A model generated the notes under the pieces. The model did no database searches. It was given only the letters and a program-made list of their open reading frames with translations, and was not told where the DNA came from. A stretch of 64,000 nucleotides of DNA from positions 62,001-126,000 of the forward strand of contig OZ025750.1 in NCBI GenBank assembly GCA_964019335.1, in the 5' to 3' direction. This stretch comes from Diplonema japonicum (taxonomy: Eukaryota; Euglenozoa; Diplonemea; Diplonemida; Diplonemidae). Positions 28,488-37,437 of this stretch are shown one piece after another. The position numbers and the translations under genes are program-made. Each line of letters opens with the position of its first letter. Positions within the stretch are counted from its first letter, which is position 1.

Positions 28488-29443
28488 TCGTCGGTCATCA
28501 CCGGTAGCGCCCGAGTGGAAGAACGTAACGCAGATGCTCAGGGTGACGAACAGGCAGCAAACTGCACGAGCGCAGAATCTTGGTTACCCGGGACGCCCCG
28601 GCTAGGGTTGAGCACACCGCACGCATTAAGGACACGACGCGGAACGCAGAAGAAGCTACTGCTCGGCCGAGGAGCGCCCCCTGTAATCAAGTAGGTAGTT
28701 CGTGCTTCATTGCACGCTTAACGCCACCTAGTGTTGCAATCAAAGCCCCATTTTTTTTTTTAAAAAAGAAATGGATTCAATTCCAATTTCGATCCCCCCC
28801 CCCCCTTTTTACGCTTATCCGCTAAGTGACCCATCACAGCCCGCGTTTTGAGGGGCTAAAAGAATTTCCAATTGCTTTTTCTAGGGCTGGAATGGATTTC
28901 GGGCCCAATGTACGACTCTGCAGAATGAAGCAGCCCCGGTGGAAAAAAAAACACAACAAAGGCGGTTCGATGATGGAATCGAACCAGTTTTTCAAAGGTT
29001 AAGGTTTGCAAAAATGGCCAAAAACCCAAAATGGCGACTTCTGAGGTCATTTTGGTTAGCCCCCAAGATTTTCTTTTTGGAAAATCTTTTTTTTGGAACT
29101 TCCTTGGAACTCACCGTTCTTCCATCCTAGAAAGAGTTGAAAAATGAAAGGAAAAAAAAAAAGAAAATTTAAAAAAAGAATAAGAGAAGGGGAGAGGGGG
29201 GGGTTTTTACGCCCATCATATTTCTAAGGTGGTTCATGGCGCCCCCATTCTTCTTAGTTTCTTGCAGAGAAAGAAAGAAAAGCGGCCCCAGAAACCCGGC
29301 TTAGAGATATGAACCCGCAAACCCGCGGTGGGTAGAGCTGCTGTCACGGAAGGCGGAATATACCCTACTCTGAAGGGTGCCGGAGTGTGCCCCCCCCCCC
29401 CCCCCCCCCCCCTCACCCCTTTTTGTTTCGTTTTGTTCCTTAA

Positions 29444-30204
29444 TTTTTTTTTGGGGGCCAATGTTTCCAACCTCCCTGTGGTGGTTCCTGGTAATTGTGG
29501 TTTGGAGAAACACAAGCGAAAGGGAAACTCTCGTTCTAAAGCCGTACACGTGGGGAAACCTGGACGGGGGTGGAGAGCCCACCCTACGCGTGGCGCCAGT
29601 TAGCATCGCCCTCAACGGAGAGTCCCTTATCCCATTACATCGAACAAGGAGGTGGCTTCACCAGGTCAGGCAAGTAGCCTCCCCGCGGCATCGTGCCAGT
29701 GAAGCAAGCCTCCCACAACTCTCTAGTTGGTGTTTAATTGCTTCTGTGGCCCCTCTCCCTATTTCAATTTCCAAGCTTTCTTTACCTCTCCACTTTTACT
29801 TTCTACGGGACCACAGGGGACTTGGGAGGCTTCGGGGCGAAGTTTCACAAGGGTGGCCGCTGTGTCACATACTGCATGGCACACTAAAATCGAGACAACT
29901 TTTTTTTTTGGTTGGGGTGCTGTCACCCCTTTTTGTTTTTTTGCAAAACGCTTTTTCTCTCTTTTTTTTTTTTTTTAACTGTTTCTCCTCCACGTTGAGG
30001 CAGCTTGTTTCACTGGCACAAGGCCGCGGTGAGGCTTACTTGCCAGTCCTCCTTGTTCGAGACTCTCCGTTGAGGGCGATGCTAACTCGCCACGCGTAGG
30101 GTGGGCTCTCTACCCCCATTCCCTTTCGCTAGTGTCTCCCCTCAAAACAACAATTACCAGAAACCACCACTGGGAGGTCGGAAACACCCCCCCAAAAAAG
30201 AAAA
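29444..30204. mobile_element. Fold-back element with arms of about 200-250 bp
   Basis: The left arm (29444-29705) and right arm (about 29995-30204) are imperfect reverse complements. Shared landmarks are GTGGTGGTT-CTGGTAATTG, GCGAAAGGGAA, GAGAGCCCACCCTACGCGTG, TTAGCATCGCCCTCAACGGA, GAACAAGGAGG and GTGCCAGTGAA. The left arm has an extra segment near 29525-29565. The core (29706-29994) has no clear ORF. Part of it, about 29783-29915, is shared with 54005-54098. Confidence 0.75.
29783..29915 (+). repeat. Shared core module, copy 1
   Basis: CCTCTCCACTTTTACTTTCT, then ACCACAGG, GGCCGCTGTGTCACAT and AAAATCGAGACAAC followed by poly-T. The same series appears at 54005-54098. Found inside the fold-back element here but free-standing there. 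Confidence 0.6.
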
Positions 30205-30471
30205 CCGCCCTTTTGAAAAAAGGAATGTGTTTGCTGCCAAAAAAAAAAAAAAAAAAGAAAAAAGATTGGGGCAGCGTCTGTTTTTTTGCGCCCCCACTTG
30301 TCAGGCAATAATTTAAAACAATTTTTTTTTCTTTTTCGCAAAAACTTGTTTCCATCCGTTAGCAATTCCATCCGTTGGCAATTTTTTTTTTCTTTTCATC
30401 AATGACCTTTTTTCGGTGGGTAGCAGGGAACGACCCCAAAAGGGGAGCATCATAAGGTAGGCACGCCACCG

Positions 30472-30517
30472 CGGCGGGCCGTTGCTAACCACTTCGTTCC
30501 TATCATAGTGAATTTTT
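30472..30517 (+). repeat. GGGCCGTTGC repeat, copy 1
   Basis: GGGCCGTTGCTAACCACTTC then GTTCCTATCATAGTGA followed by poly-T. Matches 63255-63296 nearly exactly and 61840-61866 in part. Two of the three copies lie within about 750 bp upstream of a surface gene. Confidence 0.65.
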
Positions 30518-31235
30518 TTTCCCCACCTCTTTTCTCTCTCCTCTTGTTTTCAATCTTGATGCGCTGAGATTCTTGTAAACAGTATTTAAAAAAAAAAAAG
30601 AAAAAAAAAAAAAAAAAAACGTTCTTTCTAAATACCCTGAGGCGGTTTTTAGAAAAAACTCGGCCTGACGGGGGACGCGGTTTACGGGTTCTCCAGATTT
30701 CTACCCTTCTGACTCCAGAACAAACAAAAGTAAAACGAAGACCAGCTTTACCCTCTCTAATAAATCTGGCTATATGAACCACAAACCCACTTAGAAAAAG
30801 AAAAGAAGAAGAAGAAGATGCTTTCACTTTCGCCAATCTCATGCAACAAAAAACAAAAAAGAGCAGGAGGAGAAAGCAGTACGAAGAAGAACAAGGAGAA
30901 AGAAAAACAAAACAAAACAAAAAAAAAAAAAGAAAAAAAAAAGAGGAAAGAACCGAAAACAAAGAATCTATGTCCTGAGCTGCGGTTGCTTTGCAACCAG
31001 TTTTACAATTAGACGAAGACGGGTGTATTCTGATCAGAAGGGTGGTAGCTTCCTATACATAGCAGGCCTTTAAGATTCTTTCCCCCCCCCCCCATATTAT
31101 TTCCTTCTTTATACTTGGCTCTCTATTTTTTTTCTTCTTTTTTTAAAAAGATTTAAAAAAGACCCTGTTTACTTTTCGAAAACTCATAAAAAAAAAAGGT
31201 GGGCGCCACGGGGCAGAGAGGGTGGGGTAAAGAAA

Positions 31236-34200
31236 ATGTCCCCACTACCCTTGCTATCAAAGACCGTTGCCATCGCAATAATGCTGCAAGGAAGCATGGC
31301 GCAGACTGTTGTAGGGAGGTATGCCTCCTCCGACGCCACTCAGTACGCCCTCCACCCCGATGGCGACATCGTGTACATAGCAGACGGCCCCAACGGAGTA
31401 GCAGTGGTGGATGTAACCAATGTCCCGTACGCAGCCAACCCAACCGCAGCAACAAACCTACTCACTACCTTAACAGGGATCAATGCTAAGGCCATGACGA
31501 TGGATAATAACTGGCTCTACATCATCGGAAGTGCTGGAATTCTGTACAAGTATGACACTAGCACGAAAAGGTCACCAGTCAGAGTTGGAGAGTCGGCTGC
31601 AAGCTCCAAGGGAGCGGCTACTGCAGTAGCCATGCTCCCAGGCGGGAAGCGAGCGTATACTTGCCACGCTGATGGTGTTGCCGAATTTAGCATCAGCGGT
31701 GCAAACCCAACACTACAGAACTCTCAAGCCAGTCTCACGAAATGCCAGGACATTGCGGTCGACGCGCCGCGCAGGCATATCTTCGTCCTCGGGGTCCTTT
31801 CTGGTTACGAGTTCATCGATATGTACACCCTCACCCCTACTACAGATGCTATCACCACGACCAACTCAGTGTTCAACTCCCTCCCTTCGTCGGGGCACTC
31901 CATCGATGTTTCAAGGGACGGGCAGTATTGCTACCTCACGTCCTCTGCACGGTCCTTCTTCATGGTGGCCTGCCGAAACAGCAGGGGAAGCAAGCCCGAG
32001 GAGACCACCACCTACCCCGGCCTTGCCGGGATCTTGCGGTATGGCCCCGGCGATCGCGTCTTCGCCTCGACCACAGACGGGGAGCTGATCTGGTACAAGA
32101 TGGAGCCGCCCAATGTGTTTGCCTCTGAAGGGAACCTTGCCATAGGCGGGGTCGGGCAAAGAGGTCTTGGTCTTGAATCCATGTACCTTTACATGTGCAT
32201 GGGGAGCTATGGGCTTGTCATCGTTGATGTGAGCTTGCTCACGAGGGAGACGTGGGCCCCTGATACGCCAGTTCCTGACACATCAGCGCCTGACACCCTT
32301 TCTCCGGACACACCTGTTCCAGCCACACGAGCCCCTGACACATCTGCACCTGATACATCACCTCCTGACACACCTTCCCCTGACACATCTGCCCCTGATA
32401 CGGCAGCCCCAATGACACCTGCCCCTGACACAGCTGCACCGGCGACACCTGCTCCCGATACACCTTCTCCCGATACACCTTCTCCCGATACACCTTCTCC
32501 CGATACACCTTCTCCCGATACACCTGCTCCCGATACACCTTCTCCCGATACACCTGCTCCCGATACACCTTCTCCCGATACACCTTCTCCCGATACACCT
32601 GCTCCCGATACCGAGGCACCTCCTACCCGGCCACCTATGACACTGGCACCTCCGAGTCCAGCACCGCCAACACTACCTCCCGAAACCCCTGCTCCCAATA
32701 CCCAGCCTCCTGATACACAACCGCCCCAGACACCTTTTCCTAGTACTTCAGCCCCTGACACTATGCCACCTGATACATCAGCCCCGCCGACACAGCCTCC
32801 TGCGACTTCTGTACCCCCTACACCGGCTCCTGACACGCAGCCGCCTTCAACAGCTGCTCCGAAAACAAATGCCCCTGCAACGACTTCGCCAGATACGCCA
32901 GCACCCTCGACACCTTTCCCTGACACCTCCCCTCCAGATACTGCAGCGCCTGTCACCCCTGCACCAGAAACAAACGCCCCAGCGACCGACACACCCAGCA
33001 CATCGGCCCCTCAAACTTCGGCACCAGCAACCCATGCCCCTGCTACGTTGCCTCCAAATACGGTAGCACCATACACAATAGCACCTTCCACAGCTGTGCC
33101 TGCGACACAAGCACCGGCCACACAGAGCCCTCGCACTTCTGCACCCGACACCCTTTCTCTACAAACAGCAGCACCCTCACTTGCACCACGGACGACGGCC
33201 CCCCACACTGCTTCCCCCACACAGCTACTTTCCACGCCTCCGCCTGACACGCCTGCACCGCGTACTTCCTCTCCGGACACATTCGCACCGAAGACAGCAA
33301 CACCGACAGCAGCTCCTGGGACAGAAGCCCCAGCAGTGGTGAAGGAGGAGCAGATCAACACAGCAGGGTCGGTGGCAGCAGTCACATCTGTTGCAGCGGC
33401 CGGTGCAGCGGCAGGGGCAGCAACAAGACTCGTCATCGTGAGCCAAGGGTGTCTCTTGAACGGGAAGCAGAAGCTCCCTCGTGCACTGCACCCGACACAG
33501 ATGGAGATCGCAGGGTCTGAGGCAGTGGGGCTGGTGATCGGGAACTTTTTAATAACCTTCGGGTTCACTGCTCTGTGCTTTGTGGTGCTGCAGGCGGTCT
33601 CCCGATGGGGCCCTGCGGTGATGCCGAGGTTATTAGAGGGCCTCGACACCCAAGGCTTGCTGCGGTTCCCTTCTGTTCCTCTGTTCGTGTTCCAGCTTCT
33701 GTATCAAGGGACCACACTCGGGTCACTGAACCTTGTCGTGCACCCACCTCATGCAGGGGGCTTCCTTGTGGGAGTGCTGTCGATGTGTGTGTGTGTCATT
33801 GTCCCGCTGCTTGTGTTCCGTGTGATGGCACGCGACGTCCCTTGGGCAGGGGTGTACATGCCGGAGACAGACTGTGGGCAGGTTCGGGCCCTGTTCCTTG
33901 GCCCCGGTGAGTGGGTCTCCACATCCTCCATGAACCACTGGATAAACAGGTACGGGTCGGTGGTGCGGACCTACAGGCAGGAGGTGGTATGGTTCTCGTT
34001 CATCGAGTTCTCGGCGAGTCTTGCGATATCGGGGATACAGGCGGCGGAGACAGACACGTACACAGGGTGCGGGCACAAGAAGGTCTTCACGGCTATCATC
34101 TTCTTCATAATGTTGGCTGTGGAGGCGGTGGTGTGGCCTCATGCAAGGCCAAGGGATAATGTGCTGGACTTTGTAGTTTTGGGCGTGCAAGGGGCAGCGA

Positions 34201-34598
34201 TGCTCCTGATGTCAGTGGGGTACTATGAGGGGACGACTGTTCATTGGACTTTCGATGTGGCTTCGGACCTTCTGATGGCGTCTGTGGTGGTGCTTCTTGT
34301 GAAGGTTGCGATGGATCTGTGCAGCGAAGGGTACATCTTCTTCTCGGGGAGGCGGCGGTTCTTGCAGGATGCGATGTTCACTGACCTTGTTCTGCCTGAA
34401 GAAGAGGTTGTGCCTGAGCCGGTGCCTTTCATGCTCCCTCCTACACAGGGGAAATATCAACCAGGAGAGCACAGGCGTGCGAGTCTGCCTATACGGCTCT
34501 CTGGTGTGGATTTTATTTCTGATTTGTCTTACTCACTGGCAGGTTCCGAGATGACCCTCAAGCGCAACAGTGCGCGCATTGAGGCAACAACGATTTGA
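31236..34598 (+). CDS. Surface protein, LVIVD propeller / Thr-Pro stalk / 7-TM, member 2
   Basis: 1120 residues. Signal peptide ending GSMAQ, followed by TVVGRYASSDATQYALHPDG and an LVIVD-like propeller to about residue 330. The stalk at about 333-703 is more varied than in member 1, with TPSPDT/TPAPDT units first and a Ser/Thr/Pro-rich mixed section later. The membrane module (from about 763) matches member 1 almost exactly but carries FLITFGF where member 1 has FAIIAGF, and PPHAGGFLVGVLS in the next loop. The tail is private (EEEVVPEPVPFMLPP). Same inferred role as member 1. The first ATG after the pyrimidine-rich leader was chosen; it gives the signal peptide. Confidence 0.85.
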   Translation: MSPLPLLSKTVAIAIMLQGSMAQTVVGRYASSDATQYALHPDGDIVYIADGPNGVAVVDVTNVPYAANPTAATNLLTTLTGINAKAMTMDNNWLYIIGSAGILYKYDTSTKRSPVRVGESAASSKGAATAVAMLPGGKRAYTCHADGVAEFSISGANPTLQNSQASLTKCQDIAVDAPRRHIFVLGVLSGYEFIDMYTLTPTTDAITTTNSVFNSLPSSGHSIDVSRDGQYCYLTSSARSFFMVACRNSRGSKPEETTTYPGLAGILRYGPGDRVFASTTDGELIWYKMEPPNVFASEGNLAIGGVGQRGLGLESMYLYMCMGSYGLVIVDVSLLTRETWAPDTPVPDTSAPDTLSPDTPVPATRAPDTSAPDTSPPDTPSPDTSAPDTAAPMTPAPDTAAPATPAPDTPSPDTPSPDTPSPDTPSPDTPAPDTPSPDTPAPDTPSPDTPSPDTPAPDTEAPPTRPPMTLAPPSPAPPTLPPETPAPNTQPPDTQPPQTPFPSTSAPDTMPPDTSAPPTQPPATSVPPTPAPDTQPPSTAAPKTNAPATTSPDTPAPSTPFPDTSPPDTAAPVTPAPETNAPATDTPSTSAPQTSAPATHAPATLPPNTVAPYTIAPSTAVPATQAPATQSPRTSAPDTLSLQTAAPSLAPRTTAPHTASPTQLLSTPPPDTPAPRTSSPDTFAPKTATPTAAPGTEAPAVVKEEQINTAGSVAAVTSVAAAGAAAGAATRLVIVSQGCLLNGKQKLPRALHPTQMEIAGSEAVGLVIGNFLITFGFTALCFVVLQAVSRWGPAVMPRLLEGLDTQGLLRFPSVPLFVFQLLYQGTTLGSLNLVVHPPHAGGFLVGVLSMCVCVIVPLLVFRVMARDVPWAGVYMPETDCGQVRALFLGPGEWVSTSSMNHWINRYGSVVRTYRQEVVWFSFIEFSASLAISGIQAAETDTYTGCGHKKVFTAIIFFIMLAVEAVVWPHARPRDNVLDFVVLGVQGAAMLLMSVGYYEGTTVHWTFDVASDLLMASVVVLLVKVAMDLCSEGYIFFSGRRRFLQDAMFTDLVLPEEEVVPEPVPFMLPPTQGKYQPGEHRRASLPIRLSGVDFISDLSYSLAGSEMTLKRNSARIEATTI

Positions 34599-34756
34599 CT
34601 TTCCCCTCTATTTTCTTTCTTCTTTCAACTTATCAACTTGTAGAACCAGAACACGTGAGTTTAGTTCTCTGATTGAACGGGAAATTAGCTTTATTTAAAT
34701 GCCAACAAAAGTAATGACTTTAACTCCAAAGCTTTACTTGGAGGCATGTAAAGTTA

Positions 34757-34795
<39 letters not shown>

Positions 34796-34850
34796 TTTTT
34801 ATTGTGTTGATGTTAGTCAGTGTGTTTTTTTTTTTTTTTTTTTTTTTTAA

Positions 34851-35115
34851 TTGAGAGGGACCGACAAGTAGTTACAGTTCGTGACGCCAGAGCAGCGGAA
34901 AAAAAGCAAGAGAGTGCTCACCTCCAGCCCTTGACGACGATGTATTAGCAATGGAGTTACCATTGTTATCCAACTGAGTGCCGAAAGGCGCTTTCCCCGC
35001 GTTGTTGCCGATTTAATGAGCCGTCTGCAGATCCACTGTTAATCCATTTACTCTGAGACTTGCATGGCTTAATCCTTGAAACAAGCATATGACTACTGGC
35101 AGGATCAACCAGGTT
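34851..35115 (-). rRNA. 18S rRNA 5' fragment (partial, isolated)
   Basis: The reverse complement from 35115 begins ACCTGGTTGATCCTGCCAGT, then AGTCATATGCTTG, TTTCAAGGATTAAGCCATGC, CTCAGA, CTGCAGACGGCTCATTAAAT, TTGGATAACAATGGTAACTC and TGCTAATACAT. These are the universal first helices of eukaryotic small-subunit rRNA in order. It breaks off after about 265 bp in a poly-A/T run, so it is not a functional gene. TTTCAAGGA (standard eukaryotes mostly have CTCAAAGA) and CTCAGA are, from memory, euglenozoan-like. Confidence 0.85.
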
Positions 35116-35260
35116 TGGTAAGAAGAAAACTTCTGTCACAACTCGAATACAGAAATGCTAGCACGACGTGGGAAGGTCAGCCTTCGGAGCCCGCGGTGCA
35201 TGCCTTTCGACATCTTGGGGCCCCGACGGAACCGCAGAACGGTGACCGATTAGTGTGAGT
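35116..35260 (-). other. Possible rDNA external transcribed spacer remnant
   Basis: Directly 5' of the 18S fragment on the same strand. GC-rich and without coding sense, unlike the surrounding AT-rich spacer. Position alone suggests it came along with the rDNA piece; no motif proves it. Confidence 0.3.
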
Positions 35261-35465
35261 TTCTTCTGATCAGTGAGCACTCCCATGCACACTGAGATTT
35301 TATCGAATTTTTTTTCTTCTTTCTTGTTATCTTTTTTTTTAAATAAAAATTTAAAAAAGAAACTAAAGAAGCTCTCTCCAGAGGAACTTTTGAACAACGA
35401 ATTTCGATATTACGTTGGGAAGGAGAAAAAGGAACAAAAAAAAAAAAAAGAAAATTTGTTCGTGG

Positions 35466-35496
<31 letters not shown>

Positions 35497-36438
35497 TTAC
35501 TTCGATATCTAGAAACTTGGCGGTCTTTCTTTCTGTGCCGGGAAAAGGGGGATTCCTTTTTTTTTTTTTTTTTCCCCCTGCCTCTCTCGAGCAAAAAAAA
35601 CGATAAAGGAAAAAAAGAAAAAGCTATTTTTTTAATTAAAAAGGTCAAGTTTTCGAAAACGATCAAATTATCCCTCCCTATTCCTTGAGATGCACCTCCC
35701 CAAGGGGGCGCCGAAAAGAAAATATACTCGGCGGCGTACCCCCACCTCTTCGTTGTTGAGGTAACTTGAAGGCCTTAACAAGGTTTACTGCTTTATTTCT
35801 TTCTAACAGGGTGCCACTTCCCTCTCGTCCCTTTCTCTTCCCCGCCTTTCTCTTTTGCCCTCAAAGAACCATGAGAAAAGAAGAATAAAGGTTCTGATGT
35901 TCTTTTTTTTTTTTTTTTTTCTTTTAAGGGTTTCCCTAAAAGTGAAATCTTTTTATTCTTTTTTATTTTCTTCCCCCCCGGGGCAGCAGGACTAAGGTCG
36001 TCGAGCCCTAAGTCCCAGGTGTGTGACAGCACCTCCCCCTTAAGCGAGTCAAAAAAGAAAAAGTGAGAATACATATTACAGAGAACCGCAAAAGGTTTTC
36101 TGCCCCCCCGACCCGAGCAAAGTGACGGGTGGGGTGCTAGAAACAACCTTTTTGTTACCTCTCATCTCGCCTTAACATTCGTTAACCTATACTTTTCAAT
36201 TTCCCCCCACCTCATTTTTTTTCTCCCCCATTTCTTTTTTTTGCATGGTTTTTTTTTTTTTCCATCCAAGTCTGTAAGCAGAATTTCCACGTGTTTACGG
36301 TAACCCACAACCTTGTTTTTTTCCACTCTACAACTTTTTTTCGGTAACCCCAAAGATTTGTGTGTGGAAAGAAAAGTTGGAGGTTTGAAAGGCGACGGTG
36401 GAAAAAAAGTTATTTGGTTACCTTGTACGTTGTTTCCC

Positions 36439-36473
<35 letters not shown>

Positions 36474-36548
36474 TGGGTCGCCAAACAATATCTCCCGCAG
36501 GAAACAGGGGAGGGAAAAAGAATATAAAAAAAAAAAAAAAAGAATAAA

Positions 36549-37340
36549 ATGTCGGATTACAACTATGCCCTGCACGTTGCTGCTGAGGACAACAGAACAG
36601 AAGATATAACACACCTTATAGAAAACTGCGGGCTAGACCCGAGCGGGAGCGGGTGGGGCGATGCCCCTCTTCACTGCGCCGCAAGGTTCGGAAGCATCGA
36701 TGCTCTCATGCTACTTATCAACAAATACGGGCAGCCAGCAGCTCTACGCAATGAAGACGGATTATCCCCGCTTCATATCGCCTCTGAAATGGGCCAGACA
36801 AACACAATGCGGGTTCTGATCGATACTTATGGACAGAACGCTGGTGCGACAGATGGAGATGAGTGGGCCCCTCTACACTTCGCTGCTGAATCCGGTCGAG
36901 TGGAGGCCATCGAACTACTTCTCAGTAAATACGACCAGCCGGCAGGGGTTCGCACAACCGATGGTGAGACTGCCTTTCACTTTGCCGCGCTGCGAGGCCA
37001 CGATAAAATATTGCAGGTGTTGCTCGACACCCACAAGCAGGGAGCCGACACAAGGGACAGCGACGGGAACACCCCACTGCACTATGCGGCAATGAACAAT
37101 CACCTGCACGCGATGGCGCTGCTGCTCAAAGCGTCCGGGACCTCCCCTGTTTTGAACAACGCTGGGGAATCGCCTTTTCACACCTCTGCCAGGTACAACA
37201 GCCTCGAGGCTTTGAAGCTGCTGCTCAGCGTTGGGCTGCAAGGAGCACACAACACCGACTTCCAAGGAAACACACCGATCTTCATCGCGACACAGAGGAA
37301 ACACGCCCGCGCAGTCAGGCTGCTGCTTGACTCTTTTTAG
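36549..37340 (+). CDS. Ankyrin-repeat protein
   Basis: 263 residues, almost entirely ankyrin repeats, about eight. Consensus turns are GDAPLHCAARFGS, GLSPLHIASEMGQ, EWAPLHFAAESGR, GETAFHFAALRGH, GNTPLHYAAMNNH, GESPFHTSARYNS and GNTPIFIATQRKH, with NYALHVAAEDNR at the very N-terminus. No signal peptide, membrane helix or other domain, so a cytosolic binding scaffold is likely. The stop codon is 97 bp before the ATG of the next surface gene, the tightest spacing in the window, so the two may share a precursor transcript. Confidence 0.85.
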   Translation: MSDYNYALHVAAEDNRTEDITHLIENCGLDPSGSGWGDAPLHCAARFGSIDALMLLINKYGQPAALRNEDGLSPLHIASEMGQTNTMRVLIDTYGQNAGATDGDEWAPLHFAAESGRVEAIELLLSKYDQPAGVRTTDGETAFHFAALRGHDKILQVLLDTHKQGADTRDSDGNTPLHYAAMNNHLHAMALLLKASGTSPVLNNAGESPFHTSARYNSLEALKLLLSVGLQGAHNTDFQGNTPIFIATQRKHARAVRLLLDSF

Positions 37341-37437
37341 AATATTTTCTGTAGTATATAATATAAAAAAGAAAAAAAATCGAAATATTATAAGAAAAAC
37401 CACCAAGGAGGGAGAGGGTGGCTGGGGGAAGATAAAC
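37341..37437 (+). promoter_or_regulatory. Short intergenic leader between ankyrin and surface gene 3
   Basis: Only 97 bp. CTCTTTTTAG (the AG is part of the ankyrin stop codon) and TATTTTCTGTAG at 37343-37354 are the only acceptor-like sites, followed by an A-rich leader. This is too short for a usual independent promoter, which favours co-transcription (inference). Confidence 0.35.

Larger units (their letters stand above)
28375..31235 (+). other. Long spacer with repeats and a large fold-back element
   Basis: No gene supported. It holds the reverse copy of the 60-bp repeat, a GC-richer unrecognised stretch at 28486-28740, a small hairpin CGGTTCGATGATGGAATCGAACC near 28965-28988 (too small for a tRNA), poly-C at 29391-29412, the fold-back element at 29444-30204, a GGGCCGTTGCTAACCACTTCG repeat at 30472-30517, poly-A/T runs, and a pyrimidine-rich leader ending AAAAAG at 31150 before the next gene. 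Confidence 0.5.
34599..36548 (+). other. Spacer with small fold-back, rRNA fragment and poly-T runs
   Basis: No protein gene. A small hairpin lies at 34702-34760 (GCCAACAAAAGTAATGACTT with a partly matching return arm TTACTTGGAGGCA...AAAGTTAG). The 18S fragment is at 34851-35115. Poly-T runs lie near 34761-34794, 34826-34848, 35479-35498, 35558-35573, 35905-35920 and 36440-36471. The leader CTCCCGCAG (AG at 36499-36500) lies 49 bp before the ankyrin gene. 35116-35260 may be rDNA leader sequence. The remainder is unrecognised. Confidence 0.5.

Noticed and set aside
28965-28990. tRNA gene suggested by GGTTCGA...TCGAACC
   Set aside because: It is a small perfect hairpin without A-box or acceptor stem at the proper distances.
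29377-30099. 240-residue + frame across the fold-back element
   Set aside because: It is mostly homopolymer translation and repeat arms, with no domain.
35273-35606. Phe/Lys-rich small frames around poly-T/A runs
   Set aside because: They are translations of simple sequence, as are the similar frames near 8794-9162, 40570-40924, 47524-48007, 56423-57061 and 63290-63496.
37231-37437. N-terminal extension of surface gene 3 into the ankyrin gene
   Set aside because: It begins only at a TTG, overlaps the ankyrin coding region in another frame, and would hide the signal peptide shared with member 4.
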